Shown: positions 40,601 through 47,605 of the stretch, piece after piece
Layout of the letters: every line of letters begins with the position of its first letter
Numbering within the stretch: position 1 is the stretch's first letter
NCBI GenBank assembly: GCA_016935315.1
Contig: JAFGRD010000039.1
Location: forward strand, 1 to 64,000
DNA from: Pirellulales bacterium
GTDB taxonomy: Bacteria > Planctomycetota > Planctomycetia > Pirellulales > Thermoguttaceae
Direction: 5' to 3'
DNA: 64,000 bases
Translations under genes and position numbers: made by a program
The notes under the pieces: generated by a model
Told to the model about the DNA's origin: nothing
The model's input: only the letters and a program-made list of their open reading frames with translations
The model's database searches: none

Positions 40601-42879
40601 GGCTCGCCGAGATCGAGAAGATCGAGGGCAAGAACTACCACTGGCTGTACGGTCAGGCTGTTCTGGCCAGCGCCGCATCGAAGACTCCCGACGACAAGCG
40701 CCTCGATCAGGCGCTCGAGCTTCTGGCCCAAGCCCGCCAGAAACGCCCGTCGTGGTCGCGACTGCCGCTCTTGGCCGGGGGAATCTACGACCAGCAGGGC
40801 AAGCGGGACTTGGCGTTGGAGAACTACCAGCGGGCCATTCAGATGGGAGAGCGCAACCCGCGGGCGATCCGACGCTGTGCCCAACTCCTGGCTGCCGAGG
40901 GGCTCTATGCCGAGGCTGACACGATGCTGGCCCGATTGAGCGGTCAGCGCATGATTTCTTCCGCCGATGCGGGTTGGGAGAGCCGCTACCTGGCAACGAA
41001 AGACGACTTGACGAAGGAGGACCTCGACCGGGCCCTGGAACTTGCCAGGGAAGCGGCCACGGATTCGACGAAATACGCGGACCATGTCTGGCTCGCCCGG
41101 GTGCTGCGTGCCAAGTCGGTGCAGGTGAAGACCGCCGGCCAGACGACTCAGGCCAGGGAACTGCTGCTGGAAGCCGAGCAGACGTTGCGGCATGCGATCA
41201 CTCTGGCTGAGGCGAATGCCGCGCCGCGCATCGAGTTGATCCAGTTTTTCGTCGAGACCGGCCAGCCCGCCGAAGCGGAGAAGGTGCTCGCTGAAGTCCG
41301 TGCCAAGATTCCGGCCTCGAAGGACCCGCTGGCCTTGGCCCGCTGCCTCGAAGTCATGAAGCAGGCGACGCAAGCGCAGAGAGAGTACGAGCGGGCATTG
41401 GCCACGGCCGGGGCGGATCCCAACGTGGTCCGGGCCGTGGCCGACTTCTATCTGCGCACGCAGCAGCCTGAACAGGCCGAGAAGCAATTGGAGAAGATCG
41501 TCGAAGGCAAGGTGGAAACCAGTGCGGCGGTGGTCAAGTGGGCGCGGCGCCAGTTGGCCTCGCTGCTTGCCCTCCGCCCCGGCTACCAGAATCGCCGCCG
41601 TGCGTTGGATCTGATCGAAAAGAACCTGCTGGCTGGATCTTCGCTGTTGGACGAGAGCATCAAGGCCGACCTGCTCAGCGGCGATCCCAGTCGGCTGGAG
41701 CGGGAGCGGGCTATCGGAACACTGGAAGCGATGCCGTCGAAGTCGCCGGAAGAACAGTTCCGCCTGGCGCAGCTCTACAAGCGCCAGGGGAAGTGGGCCG
41801 AAGCGAAACGGTCGATGCAGCAACTGCTGGCCGAGCACGGAGACGATCCGCAGTACGTCGCGACGTATGCGCAATGGCTGATGCAACGCAACGATCTGCT
41901 GGGAGCCGAGCCGTGGCTGCGGAAAATGGAGGAGATTGCCCCGGACAATTTCGGGACCGTCAGCCTTCGCGCCGAGATGCTGTTCCAGCAGAAGAGGCCC
42001 GCCCAGGTGCTGGCTCTGTTGAAAGGTTTTGTCGGCAAGCCCGGTGCTCAGCCTTCGGCCGAGGTCGAACGGTTGCGTCTGGTGGCCACAACGCTGGAAC
42101 GGTATTCGCTACAAATGACGGACCCTGCCGAGAAAGCCACGGCGGATTCCTTTGCGGTAGAAGCCGAGACGCTGTATCGGGCGCTCGTCCGCAAGCATCC
42201 TGGCTATGAGCTGCTCTGGGCGGCCTACCTCGGTCGACAGGGACGGATCGACGAGGCACTTCAGCTCCTGGAGCGCACCCCGGCCGATAGTAGCGCCTAT
42301 TGGCTCTCGCAAGTGTGTAGCATCGTGCTGAAGAGCCCCAAGGCCAGCGAAGAGCAGGTGAAACGCGGGGAGAAGGTCCTGCAGGCGGCCTTGGAGAAGC
42401 ATGACCGGGATGCTGCGCTGCTGATGGTCCTGGCCGAAGTGCGTGCGACCCAAGAGGACTACGACGAGGCCGAAGCCGCCTACCGCGAAATCCTTGCCAA
42501 GGACGGCTCCAATGCGATTGCGCTGAATAACCTCGCGGTGCTGCTGGCATTGCAGAAAACCAAGCTGCAGGAATCCGTGCGCAGTATCGAACGTGCCATC
42601 GAACTCGCCGGACCGGTGGCTCCCATGCTCGACTCGCGCGCGACCGTTCACATGGCCATGGGAAATCCCGACAAGGCCCTGGCTGACCTGGAGGCTGCGA
42701 TTCTCGAAAACGGGACGCCCGGGCGGTATTTTCACCAAGCTCAGGCCTATGAACAGGCCAATCAGAGACCAAACGCCATCGAGGCCATGAAGAAGGCCAA
42801 TGATCTGGGGCTCACTGTCGAGATGCTGCATCCGCTCGAACTCCCCAGTTACCGCAAGCTACAGGACTTGCTGAAGTAA
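37642..42879 (+). CDS. Giant membrane-anchored TPR protein
   Basis: 1,745 residues made mostly of tetratricopeptide repeats. A single N-terminal membrane segment (about residues 7-27, LVAILLACGLVFGIAVYFL) anchors it with the repeats probably outside the cytoplasm. TPR signatures such as GRYSDAREHLQRLP, GKRDLALENYQRAIQMG and DYDEAEAAYREILAKDGSNAIALNNLAVLLA recur from residue 60 to the end. Residues of about 245-530 do not fit the repeat and are helical and Ala/Leu/Asp-rich. Such proteins commonly accompany exosortase/PEP-CTERM and exopolysaccharide loci, where they are thought to scaffold secretion or assembly; here that is inference. GAGGT precedes ATG 37642. The next gene, a glycosyltransferase, follows 30 nt after the stop. 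Confidence 0.88.
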   Translation: MKSLNVRLVAILLACGLVFGIAVYFLHAYQVRRNAYVFLRLAEEARQRARAAAAKQDSDAEEKEYQDAIQNLFWYVQLVPGNTDALEDYGWLLADVAEKTQTGALFVEAFPILERVLRQDASRADARQKLVEIYMLLGRYSDAREHLQRLPAGLQEDGETLTLLGRCQLAAGEEAKAAESLRKAIEVSPHRADAYAVLAAVLSRREGLNRPTEADELMRKLVGVNPDSRQAQLLYGRYLTGLAAITSMADARKHPILMEAMVPTVLSESVKHVIRLQRLPDDDPDLLLVSGKQDLLVKLLAEALKAYDGTLRLDDPDAVLLAAQGPVDIDELDVAALTAARDRGLSALRSELQSSDDPALLVAGKHQLVVDAMKYALKAFGSRPAMLRGATYGVLDDARRRALKTRTFAAEDRKALALDAEQEVVLAATRQVLAARGDLVGLRLSSNRTTLGEALDQAIQATGASGADHDVLVRAAKQGILVDVMARTLADHGLASADLDEVLQTGESKILSEAVEDARKEIDSLVKNDDSGALLLAAQCTVWKAEYDQAREYVRSGMEAYPDNVEMYALAAEIEQRGGKPDQGIAWLRQGLEATKGNVGLRWDLTNLLLDTGSVEEAEQSIEKLTSAKYTFADRRRVPQAAAATGYLRARVNLIRGDLAAASRGFESVRGGLTAFPQLLKEADLLLAQCYGRLGNADEQEASLRRILEVDPLNSAARMEMVNLLLRQGQPSEALKMYQAVFNPEQASARSYLAIAKIWVAINRQRSDPAEQDWTNVENALDLAMEKAQTVVDAAGEETETPSDVTPDTEPRVPKRLADARRVLIEAPILRSEALVSQGRTDDAEKLLLEARDKDPQCVEFWMALISLVQKQEDWNRAARLLDQAEQVVGDTIAVRLARARYLVGHFGKEAAERLKPLAEKTEAFPEIQRLLLWEGLLYAALRVGDVDQAMQLAQQVAVAQPSNVQIRFMLFEIALGAKDTPAMEKWLAEIEKIEGKNYHWLYGQAVLASAASKTPDDKRLDQALELLAQARQKRPSWSRLPLLAGGIYDQQGKRDLALENYQRAIQMGERNPRAIRRCAQLLAAEGLYAEADTMLARLSGQRMISSADAGWESRYLATKDDLTKEDLDRALELAREAATDSTKYADHVWLARVLRAKSVQVKTAGQTTQARELLLEAEQTLRHAITLAEANAAPRIELIQFFVETGQPAEAEKVLAEVRAKIPASKDPLALARCLEVMKQATQAQREYERALATAGADPNVVRAVADFYLRTQQPEQAEKQLEKIVEGKVETSAAVVKWARRQLASLLALRPGYQNRRRALDLIEKNLLAGSSLLDESIKADLLSGDPSRLERERAIGTLEAMPSKSPEEQFRLAQLYKRQGKWAEAKRSMQQLLAEHGDDPQYVATYAQWLMQRNDLLGAEPWLRKMEEIAPDNFGTVSLRAEMLFQQKRPAQVLALLKGFVGKPGAQPSAEVERLRLVATTLERYSLQMTDPAEKATADSFAVEAETLYRALVRKHPGYELLWAAYLGRQGRIDEALQLLERTPADSSAYWLSQVCSIVLKSPKASEEQVKRGEKVLQAALEKHDRDAALLMVLAEVRATQEDYDEAEAAYREILAKDGSNAIALNNLAVLLALQKTKLQESVRSIERAIELAGPVAPMLDSRATVHMAMGNPDKALADLEAAILENGTPGRYFHQAQAYEQANQRPNAIEAMKKANDLGLTVEMLHPLELPSYRKLQDLLK

Positions 42880-42909
42880 CATTTCACCCGCGCAGGTCGG
42901 TGCCTTTCT

Positions 42910-43647
42910 GTGAAGCCGAGCTCAGACAGCCTGGTCGACCTGGTCTTGCCGGTCTACAATGAGGCTCACGTGCTGGAGCACTCTGTCCATCGGCTCGCCG
43001 CGGCAGTGGCCGGCCCGCTTGGTCTCGACTGGCGGATCCTAGTGGTCGACAACGGCTCCACGGACGGTACCTCGGCAATTGGAGGTCGGCTCGCCGGGCA
43101 ATTCGATCACGTCCAGTTTCTGCACTTGGACGAGAAGGGGCGCGGCCGTGCACTGCGCACGGCCTGGAACGAGACCGACGCCGAATTCTCGATCTACATG
43201 GACGTGGACCTCTCGACGGACTTGGCCGCCGTGGCGGAAGTCGTGGCCCTGCTTCGCGACGGCGCCGACCTGGTGACCGGTTCCCGGCTGCATCGGGAGT
43301 CAGAGATTATTCGTTGCCTGAAACGAGAGATCCTCTCCCGAGGTTACAACCGGTTGATTCGCTGGGTGCTCCATACGCGTACGTTTGACGACGCACAATG
43401 CGGGTTCAAAGGTGTCCGTATTGCCGCCGTCCGGCCGCTGCTGCCCCTGGTCGAGAATCAGGAGTGGTTCTTCGATACGGAACTGCTCGTGCTGGCCGAA
43501 TACGCGGGTTTGGACGTGCGCACATTCCCCATCACGTGGATCGAGGATCTCGATACGCGAGTGAACATCCCCCAGACCATTTGGGAGGACCTTCGAGGGC
43601 TGATGCGTCTGCGGCGGACGGCCAAAGCGCTCGTAAAGGACTACTGA
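42910..43647 (+). CDS. GT2 glycosyltransferase (polyprenyl-phosphate sugar synthase-like)
   Basis: 245-residue GT-A glycosyltransferase of the DPM/dolichyl-phosphate glucosyltransferase branch, which transfers a sugar from a nucleotide to a lipid phosphate. Motifs: VLPVYNEAHVLEHSV at the N-terminus, VVDNGSTDGTS, and the metal-binding DVDLSTD. The later GSRLHRESEIIR and CGFKGVR segments are typical of the family. There is no C-terminal membrane anchor, unlike GtrB. GTG 42910 is the likely start; no strong ribosome-binding site is visible. It could supply lipid-linked sugar to the PMT-like proteins nearby. The 3' end overlaps the convergent membrane protein by 7 nt. Confidence 0.9.
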   Translation: MKPSSDSLVDLVLPVYNEAHVLEHSVHRLAAAVAGPLGLDWRILVVDNGSTDGTSAIGGRLAGQFDHVQFLHLDEKGRGRALRTAWNETDAEFSIYMDVDLSTDLAAVAEVVALLRDGADLVTGSRLHRESEIIRCLKREILSRGYNRLIRWVLHTRTFDDAQCGFKGVRIAAVRPLLPLVENQEWFFDTELLVLAEYAGLDVRTFPITWIEDLDTRVNIPQTIWEDLRGLMRLRRTAKALVKDY

Positions 43648-45623
43648 GCAAGACGTGATGCCTCCCGCGACTCCACGATGGCCGCCGGCCGTTCGCAGAT
43701 CGGCGACGGCACGATGGCGATGGGCCGAAACACCCATGGGCATCGGTCAGGACCGGCCGGAGGTCGTTGCCTTGCCGCCCAACGAGAGATCTGTTCGTCC
43801 CGGCCGTAGAGTTTCACGCCGTCGGCGGCTTGAACGATGAGCTGATACTCTGTGGATGGCGCCTCACCGTTGCTGACGACGAACGGCCGGGGGGCGTCCG
43901 GGCGGGCGCACCGTTGCGAATAGTCGACCCACGTGTGCCTGCCGATCTGCCAGCCCAAATCGCCGCGTCGATGCAACTCCTCGCTCACGCTGCCCCAACC
44001 GCAGGCCTCTTGGTAGGAATCGGTCCGAAATGTGGTAACCGCACCCAACTCCCGGTTCAGAGTGAAGACGGGCCTCGAGGCAGGCCAGCTAAGCACGACG
44101 CTCACCGCAAGGCCCGCAGTGGCCAGCAACGCAGGACCCCAGCGGCGCGTGGCAGGCGACCGTGTATCCCAAACGCGCCTCAGCCAAAGGATTAGGGGAA
44201 TCGGCAACAGCGGGCCGAGGTAATGCAGATTCTGGTAGCCTGATCCCAAGACGATCAGCAGATAACCCAGCGTAAGGGTCGCCACCGTACGGTCCCAGGC
44301 CAATTCGCCGCTGGCGTCCCTTCTCCAGAAAACGCAAAACAGGGCAACAGCCGGTATCCCCCCGCAGCCCAGCAGGAAATAGCCTGCGTACAGTGCCGCA
44401 GACCGCAAACGCCCGGCTGATGTGAAGAACTCGTTGATGTATTCATCGCGGATCGTATCCCGCCAACCCGGAAGGGAACCGTCCAGCCAGCCCCATACCA
44501 GGTAGCCGAGCATCAGGCACAGCAAGGTGATGCTTCCCGTCAAGGCCGTGCGCCACACGGCGACACGAGAAACGGGTTGCCATCCCAATGCCGCTCCGAC
44601 CGCAAGAACGGACATCACCGGACCGGCATAGAGCACCAGCGAAGCCATTGCCATCGCGGCAACACTACCGGCAAGGTCCTTCTGCCGAAGGCAATAGAGG
44701 GCCGATAGCAGCAGCAATGTATAGAGCGCGTCGGGGACCCCCGGATTGGCCGGATCCGCCATGTAAGGATAGTAGCCAACGTAAAACGTGTACCAGATGC
44801 CGGCGAGAAACACGAACAGCGCCAGGGGAATCGCGGAGAGCCACTTCGCCCGCCCCTGGCTCGGACAGGCCGAGACCATCGCCACGGCGAAAACGCCAAG
44901 CCACCAGATCCAGAACGGCAGACGAGTGGCCGATTCCGTCTCGCCCAGCAGGAGCTGCAGTGCACAGGTCCAATAGGAATTGACCAGCGAGGGGTTGACG
45001 ATCACGGCGCCGAACCGGCCGGTAGTCTCAATCTCCCAGTAGGGCAGAAAATGGTGCTGCAGGCTTCGCGCCAGTTGATAGGTTTCGGTCCCGTCTCCGT
45101 TGAAGCACTGGATGAAATGCTCTCGATGGAAAACGCCCATGGCGATCACCACCGCAAACAGGCCAATCGCCAGGCTGGCCCCCCAACGCCGCGCCAAAGT
45201 GGAGATTTCGGCCATAGCCTCCGATGGCTTCCCTGCCCGTGTTGCCAATAACACGGTCCACACCAGCCACACGGCCAACAGCGAGTCTCGACGCAACCCC
45301 ACGCTGTTGCGCAGCACAAGGCAAACCACGATCAGCGCCACGGAATTGAGGATCAGGCTCCAAACACCGGCAGTCGAACGTCGATTCTCTCCGCGGCGCA
45401 GCGCCAGCGTTCCGAAAAGCCAGGGAGCGGCGAACAGAAACAGCACGGCGCCCAGGGCAGCCAGGACGGCAGCGATGGGCGGAAGCCACACGAAGCGATC
45501 GGTGACCGACGCCGCCAGCAGGCCGATGCCATAGACCATTGGCCCAAGGGTCGTCAATGCGACCATGGCCCACCAGTGGCCAGGCTCGGCAGTCCGTCTC
45601 GTGGCCTTCGTCACATTCAACAT
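43641..45623 (-). CDS. Polytopic membrane protein, PMT/ArnT-like
   Basis: About 660 residues with 12 or more predicted membrane segments and a C-terminal extracytoplasmic domain of about 130 residues. The arrangement, with a short loop carrying HREHFIQCFNGDGTETYQ after early helices, resembles GT-C glycosyltransferases (PMT/ArnT), which use lipid-linked sugars. The signature Asp-Glu pair is not clear, so the family is assigned by topology only. ATG 45623 is given; GTG 45635 is an alternative and neither has a strong ribosome-binding site. Copy 2 of the 104-bp repeat ends 23 nt before the ATG, forming its leader. Convergent and overlapping with the GT2 gene. Confidence 0.75.
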   Translation of the reverse strand: MLNVTKATRRTAEPGHWWAMVALTTLGPMVYGIGLLAASVTDRFVWLPPIAAVLAALGAVLFLFAAPWLFGTLALRRGENRRSTAGVWSLILNSVALIVVCLVLRNSVGLRRDSLLAVWLVWTVLLATRAGKPSEAMAEISTLARRWGASLAIGLFAVVIAMGVFHREHFIQCFNGDGTETYQLARSLQHHFLPYWEIETTGRFGAVIVNPSLVNSYWTCALQLLLGETESATRLPFWIWWLGVFAVAMVSACPSQGRAKWLSAIPLALFVFLAGIWYTFYVGYYPYMADPANPGVPDALYTLLLLSALYCLRQKDLAGSVAAMAMASLVLYAGPVMSVLAVGAALGWQPVSRVAVWRTALTGSITLLCLMLGYLVWGWLDGSLPGWRDTIRDEYINEFFTSAGRLRSAALYAGYFLLGCGGIPAVALFCVFWRRDASGELAWDRTVATLTLGYLLIVLGSGYQNLHYLGPLLPIPLILWLRRVWDTRSPATRRWGPALLATAGLAVSVVLSWPASRPVFTLNRELGAVTTFRTDSYQEACGWGSVSEELHRRGDLGWQIGRHTWVDYSQRCARPDAPRPFVVSNGEAPSTEYQLIVQAADGVKLYGRDEQISRWAARQRPPAGPDRCPWVFRPIAIVPSPICERPAAIVESREASRLAQ

Positions 45624-45646
45624 TCCCGGAATCACGCAACGCCGTC

Positions 45647-45750
45647 TATTGACGCTTGCACACTCAATGCGCGAGGGCGACCAACGGGAGCCCGGTTTTT
45701 CCGGCCTCCCGTTGGACGGCTTGGATCATTCATGATGCAAACATCAGCAG
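45647..45750 (-). repeat. 104-bp palindromic repeat, copy 2
   Basis: Ends TATTGACGCTTGC and (minus strand) CTGCTGATGTTTGC. The apex hairpin is clear: CCAACGGGAG (45681-45690) pairs with CTCCCGTTGG (45706-45715), with an inner CCGG/CCGG stem and a TTTTT loop. It reads toward the PMT-like gene, whose start is 11-23 nt away. Confidence 0.9.
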
Positions 45751-45835
45751 TTGAGACTCTTCCACCGCGACCCCTGCTATTCTCTTCCACTTTCGCGATC
45801 GCGGCAAGGCAGCCAACCCGAGCGCCGCAGGGTAG

Positions 45836-45856
45836 ACTCCCCTGCGAAAGGGGAGT
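45836..45856. promoter_or_regulatory. Small hairpin
   Basis: ACTCCCC (45836-45842), a 7-nt loop, then GGGGAGT (45850-45856), in the divergent gap between the PMT-like and YIDP genes. There is no T-tract. Its role is unknown. Confidence 0.3.
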
Positions 45857-45972
45857 TGTCCTATCCATGAGTCTCAAGTATCATGGAGAAGTCGGATGCT
45901 GGCAAGGACCCGGCCGTTGTCAAAAGTCTCCGGCGGGGCGCCGCGGGATGCGTGCGGTCGAGGAGTGTGACC

Positions 45973-46158
45973 ATGTCTCAGTCGGCTTTCTGGGCATATA
46001 TCGATCCGGTGTCGGGAAGCATCTTGTTGCAGGTGATGATCGCAGCGGTCATCGGCTCCGTGGCGTTCTGCTACCGGTCGATTTGGGGATTCGTCCGGTT
46101 CATATTCCGCCGCAAGATTCCGAGTGACGATTCTTCCAGCAGAGAACACCTCGGATGA
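45973..46158 (+). CDS. Small membrane protein with YIDPxxGS motif
   Basis: 61 residues. An extracytoplasmic or interfacial start, WAYIDPVSGSILLQ, leads into one membrane helix (about 18-36) and a basic, polar tail (FIFRRKIPSDDSSS). Tiny proteins with YIDPGTGS-LLQ are frequent partners of sugar-modification and exopolysaccharide genes, often next to a methyltransferase and a phosphohydrolase, exactly as here. ATG 45973 has AGGAG 7 nt upstream. Its stop overlaps the next start (ATGA at 46155-46158). The function is unknown; it could anchor or assemble the two downstream enzymes. Confidence 0.85.
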   Translation: MSQSAFWAYIDPVSGSILLQVMIAAVIGSVAFCYRSIWGFVRFIFRRKIPSDDSSSREHLG

Positions 46159-47603
46159 CCTTTCCCTGCGAACACTCCTTGTCCGGTCACCGTCCTCCCG
46201 GTTCGTTTCGCGATCCTTCCGGCTATGTGTTTTGGCGGGAGGACCGCGTCTTTCGCGCCGTTTCTGAAGATTGCCTGCAGATCATCGGCCGGCTGCGGGA
46301 GGCCGGCCTGCTCTCGCAATTGGCCCGCGGACAGATGATTGTCGCTACCGAGGTGGTCGAGGACAACGCACTTTGCCAGACGCTGGCAGCCGAGCACGCC
46401 GGCTATGACCACTTTCTCGAACATGAACCGCTTCCCGCAATCACCTATCCGTACGAATGGTCGGTGTCCATGCTGGCCGATGCGGGTGTACACACGATCG
46501 ATCTGCAACTTCAACTCTTGGAGTCTGGTTACTCACTGAAAGACGCTACTGCCTACAACGTCCAATTCGTGCACGGGCGACCCGTGTTCATCGACCTGGG
46601 TTCGATCGAGCAGCCGCAACGATTGGACATCTGGTTTGCGCTGGGCCAGTTCACGCAGATGTTCACGCTGCCGCTGTTGCTGTGCCGCCATTACGGATGG
46701 GACCCGCGGTCGTATTTCCTGGCAAACCTCGGCGGCCGTACCGTACAACAGGCGCTACGGGGTCTGGGGTGGTTTGGCCGCTGGCGGCCACGGGTGTTGT
46801 GGGACGTCACGCTGCCGGCGCTTCTGACCGGCTGGTCGGATCGGCGAGCGCGTCCTCGGCAAGATAGGGTCGAACGAAGGAAGACCGACACCACGTCGCA
46901 AGTGTTCAACCTTCGTCGTCTGCGCCGAAAGATCCGTAAGCTCTCTGCCGGCTACTCGCCTCGCGGCGTATGGTCGCAGTACACCCGCCTTTGCGGCTAC
47001 GACGAGCATGCTGAGAATGCCAAGAAGGCGCTGGTGGCCGAGTTTCTGGAGAGCACCAGGCCCCGGCGCGTTCTGGATCTCGGCTGCAACACGGGCGATT
47101 ACAGCCGGCTGGCGGCCGGTTGCGGCGCCGAGGTCCTCGCTCTCGATTCCGACCACGATACGATCGAAGTCCTTTATCGGCAGCTCCGAAAGGCTCCCGC
47201 CTCGATCACTCCGATGGTCGCCGACTTGTGTAATCCCAGTCCGGGCATCGGGTATTTGAATCGAGAGCGTGCTCCCTTTCTCGGTCGAGTGGAGGCGGAT
47301 TGCGTTCTGGCGCTGGCGCTGGCGCACCATCTGTTGATCTCGGGCAACTTGCCGGCAACGGCCGTCCGCGACCTGATGCTGGAAATGACCCGTCGAGATC
47401 TGGTGCTGGAGTTCGTTCCGCGCGGCGATCAGATGTTTCAGCGACTGATGAGATTCCGCGTCGATTTGTTCGGTGACTGGACGCTTCCGAACTGCCGCCA
47501 TCTCTTCACCCAACGGTTTGAGCTTCTCAGAGAGTCACCCGTCCCCGGCACGAATCGGACGTTGCTGTTCTTGCGCAGACGGGACTGTCCGCTTGCGGAG
47601 TGA
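46155..47603 (+). CDS. SAM methyltransferase with kinase-like N-terminal half
   Basis: 482 residues with two parts. The N-terminal half (about 1-270) contains DATAYNVQFVHGRPVFIDLGS, resembling the catalytic-loop/DFG region of lipopolysaccharide and aminoglycoside kinases but with Ala-Tyr-Asn in place of the usual HGD, so activity is doubtful. The C-terminal half is a Rossmann class I methyltransferase with SAM-binding VLDLGCNTGDYS and acidic LALDSDHD. The overall pattern recalls NoeA-type nodulation/O-antigen methyltransferases. It overlaps the upstream YIDP gene by 4 nt and the downstream gene by up to 4 nt, so all three are translated together. The likely substrate is a sugar in the local polysaccharide, by context only. 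Confidence 0.85.
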   Translation: MTFPCEHSLSGHRPPGSFRDPSGYVFWREDRVFRAVSEDCLQIIGRLREAGLLSQLARGQMIVATEVVEDNALCQTLAAEHAGYDHFLEHEPLPAITYPYEWSVSMLADAGVHTIDLQLQLLESGYSLKDATAYNVQFVHGRPVFIDLGSIEQPQRLDIWFALGQFTQMFTLPLLLCRHYGWDPRSYFLANLGGRTVQQALRGLGWFGRWRPRVLWDVTLPALLTGWSDRRARPRQDRVERRKTDTTSQVFNLRRLRRKIRKLSAGYSPRGVWSQYTRLCGYDEHAENAKKALVAEFLESTRPRRVLDLGCNTGDYSRLAAGCGAEVLALDSDHDTIEVLYRQLRKAPASITPMVADLCNPSPGIGYLNRERAPFLGRVEADCVLALALAHHLLISGNLPATAVRDLMLEMTRRDLVLEFVPRGDQMFQRLMRFRVDLFGDWTLPNCRHLFTQRFELLRESPVPGTNRTLLFLRRRDCPLAE

Positions 47604-47605
47604 CC

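Noticed and set aside
45647-45750. Repeat family as simple REP sequences or intrinsic terminators
   Set aside because: The elements are long and uniform (104 bp), lie in front of genes rather than behind them and lack T-tracts, so neither label fits.
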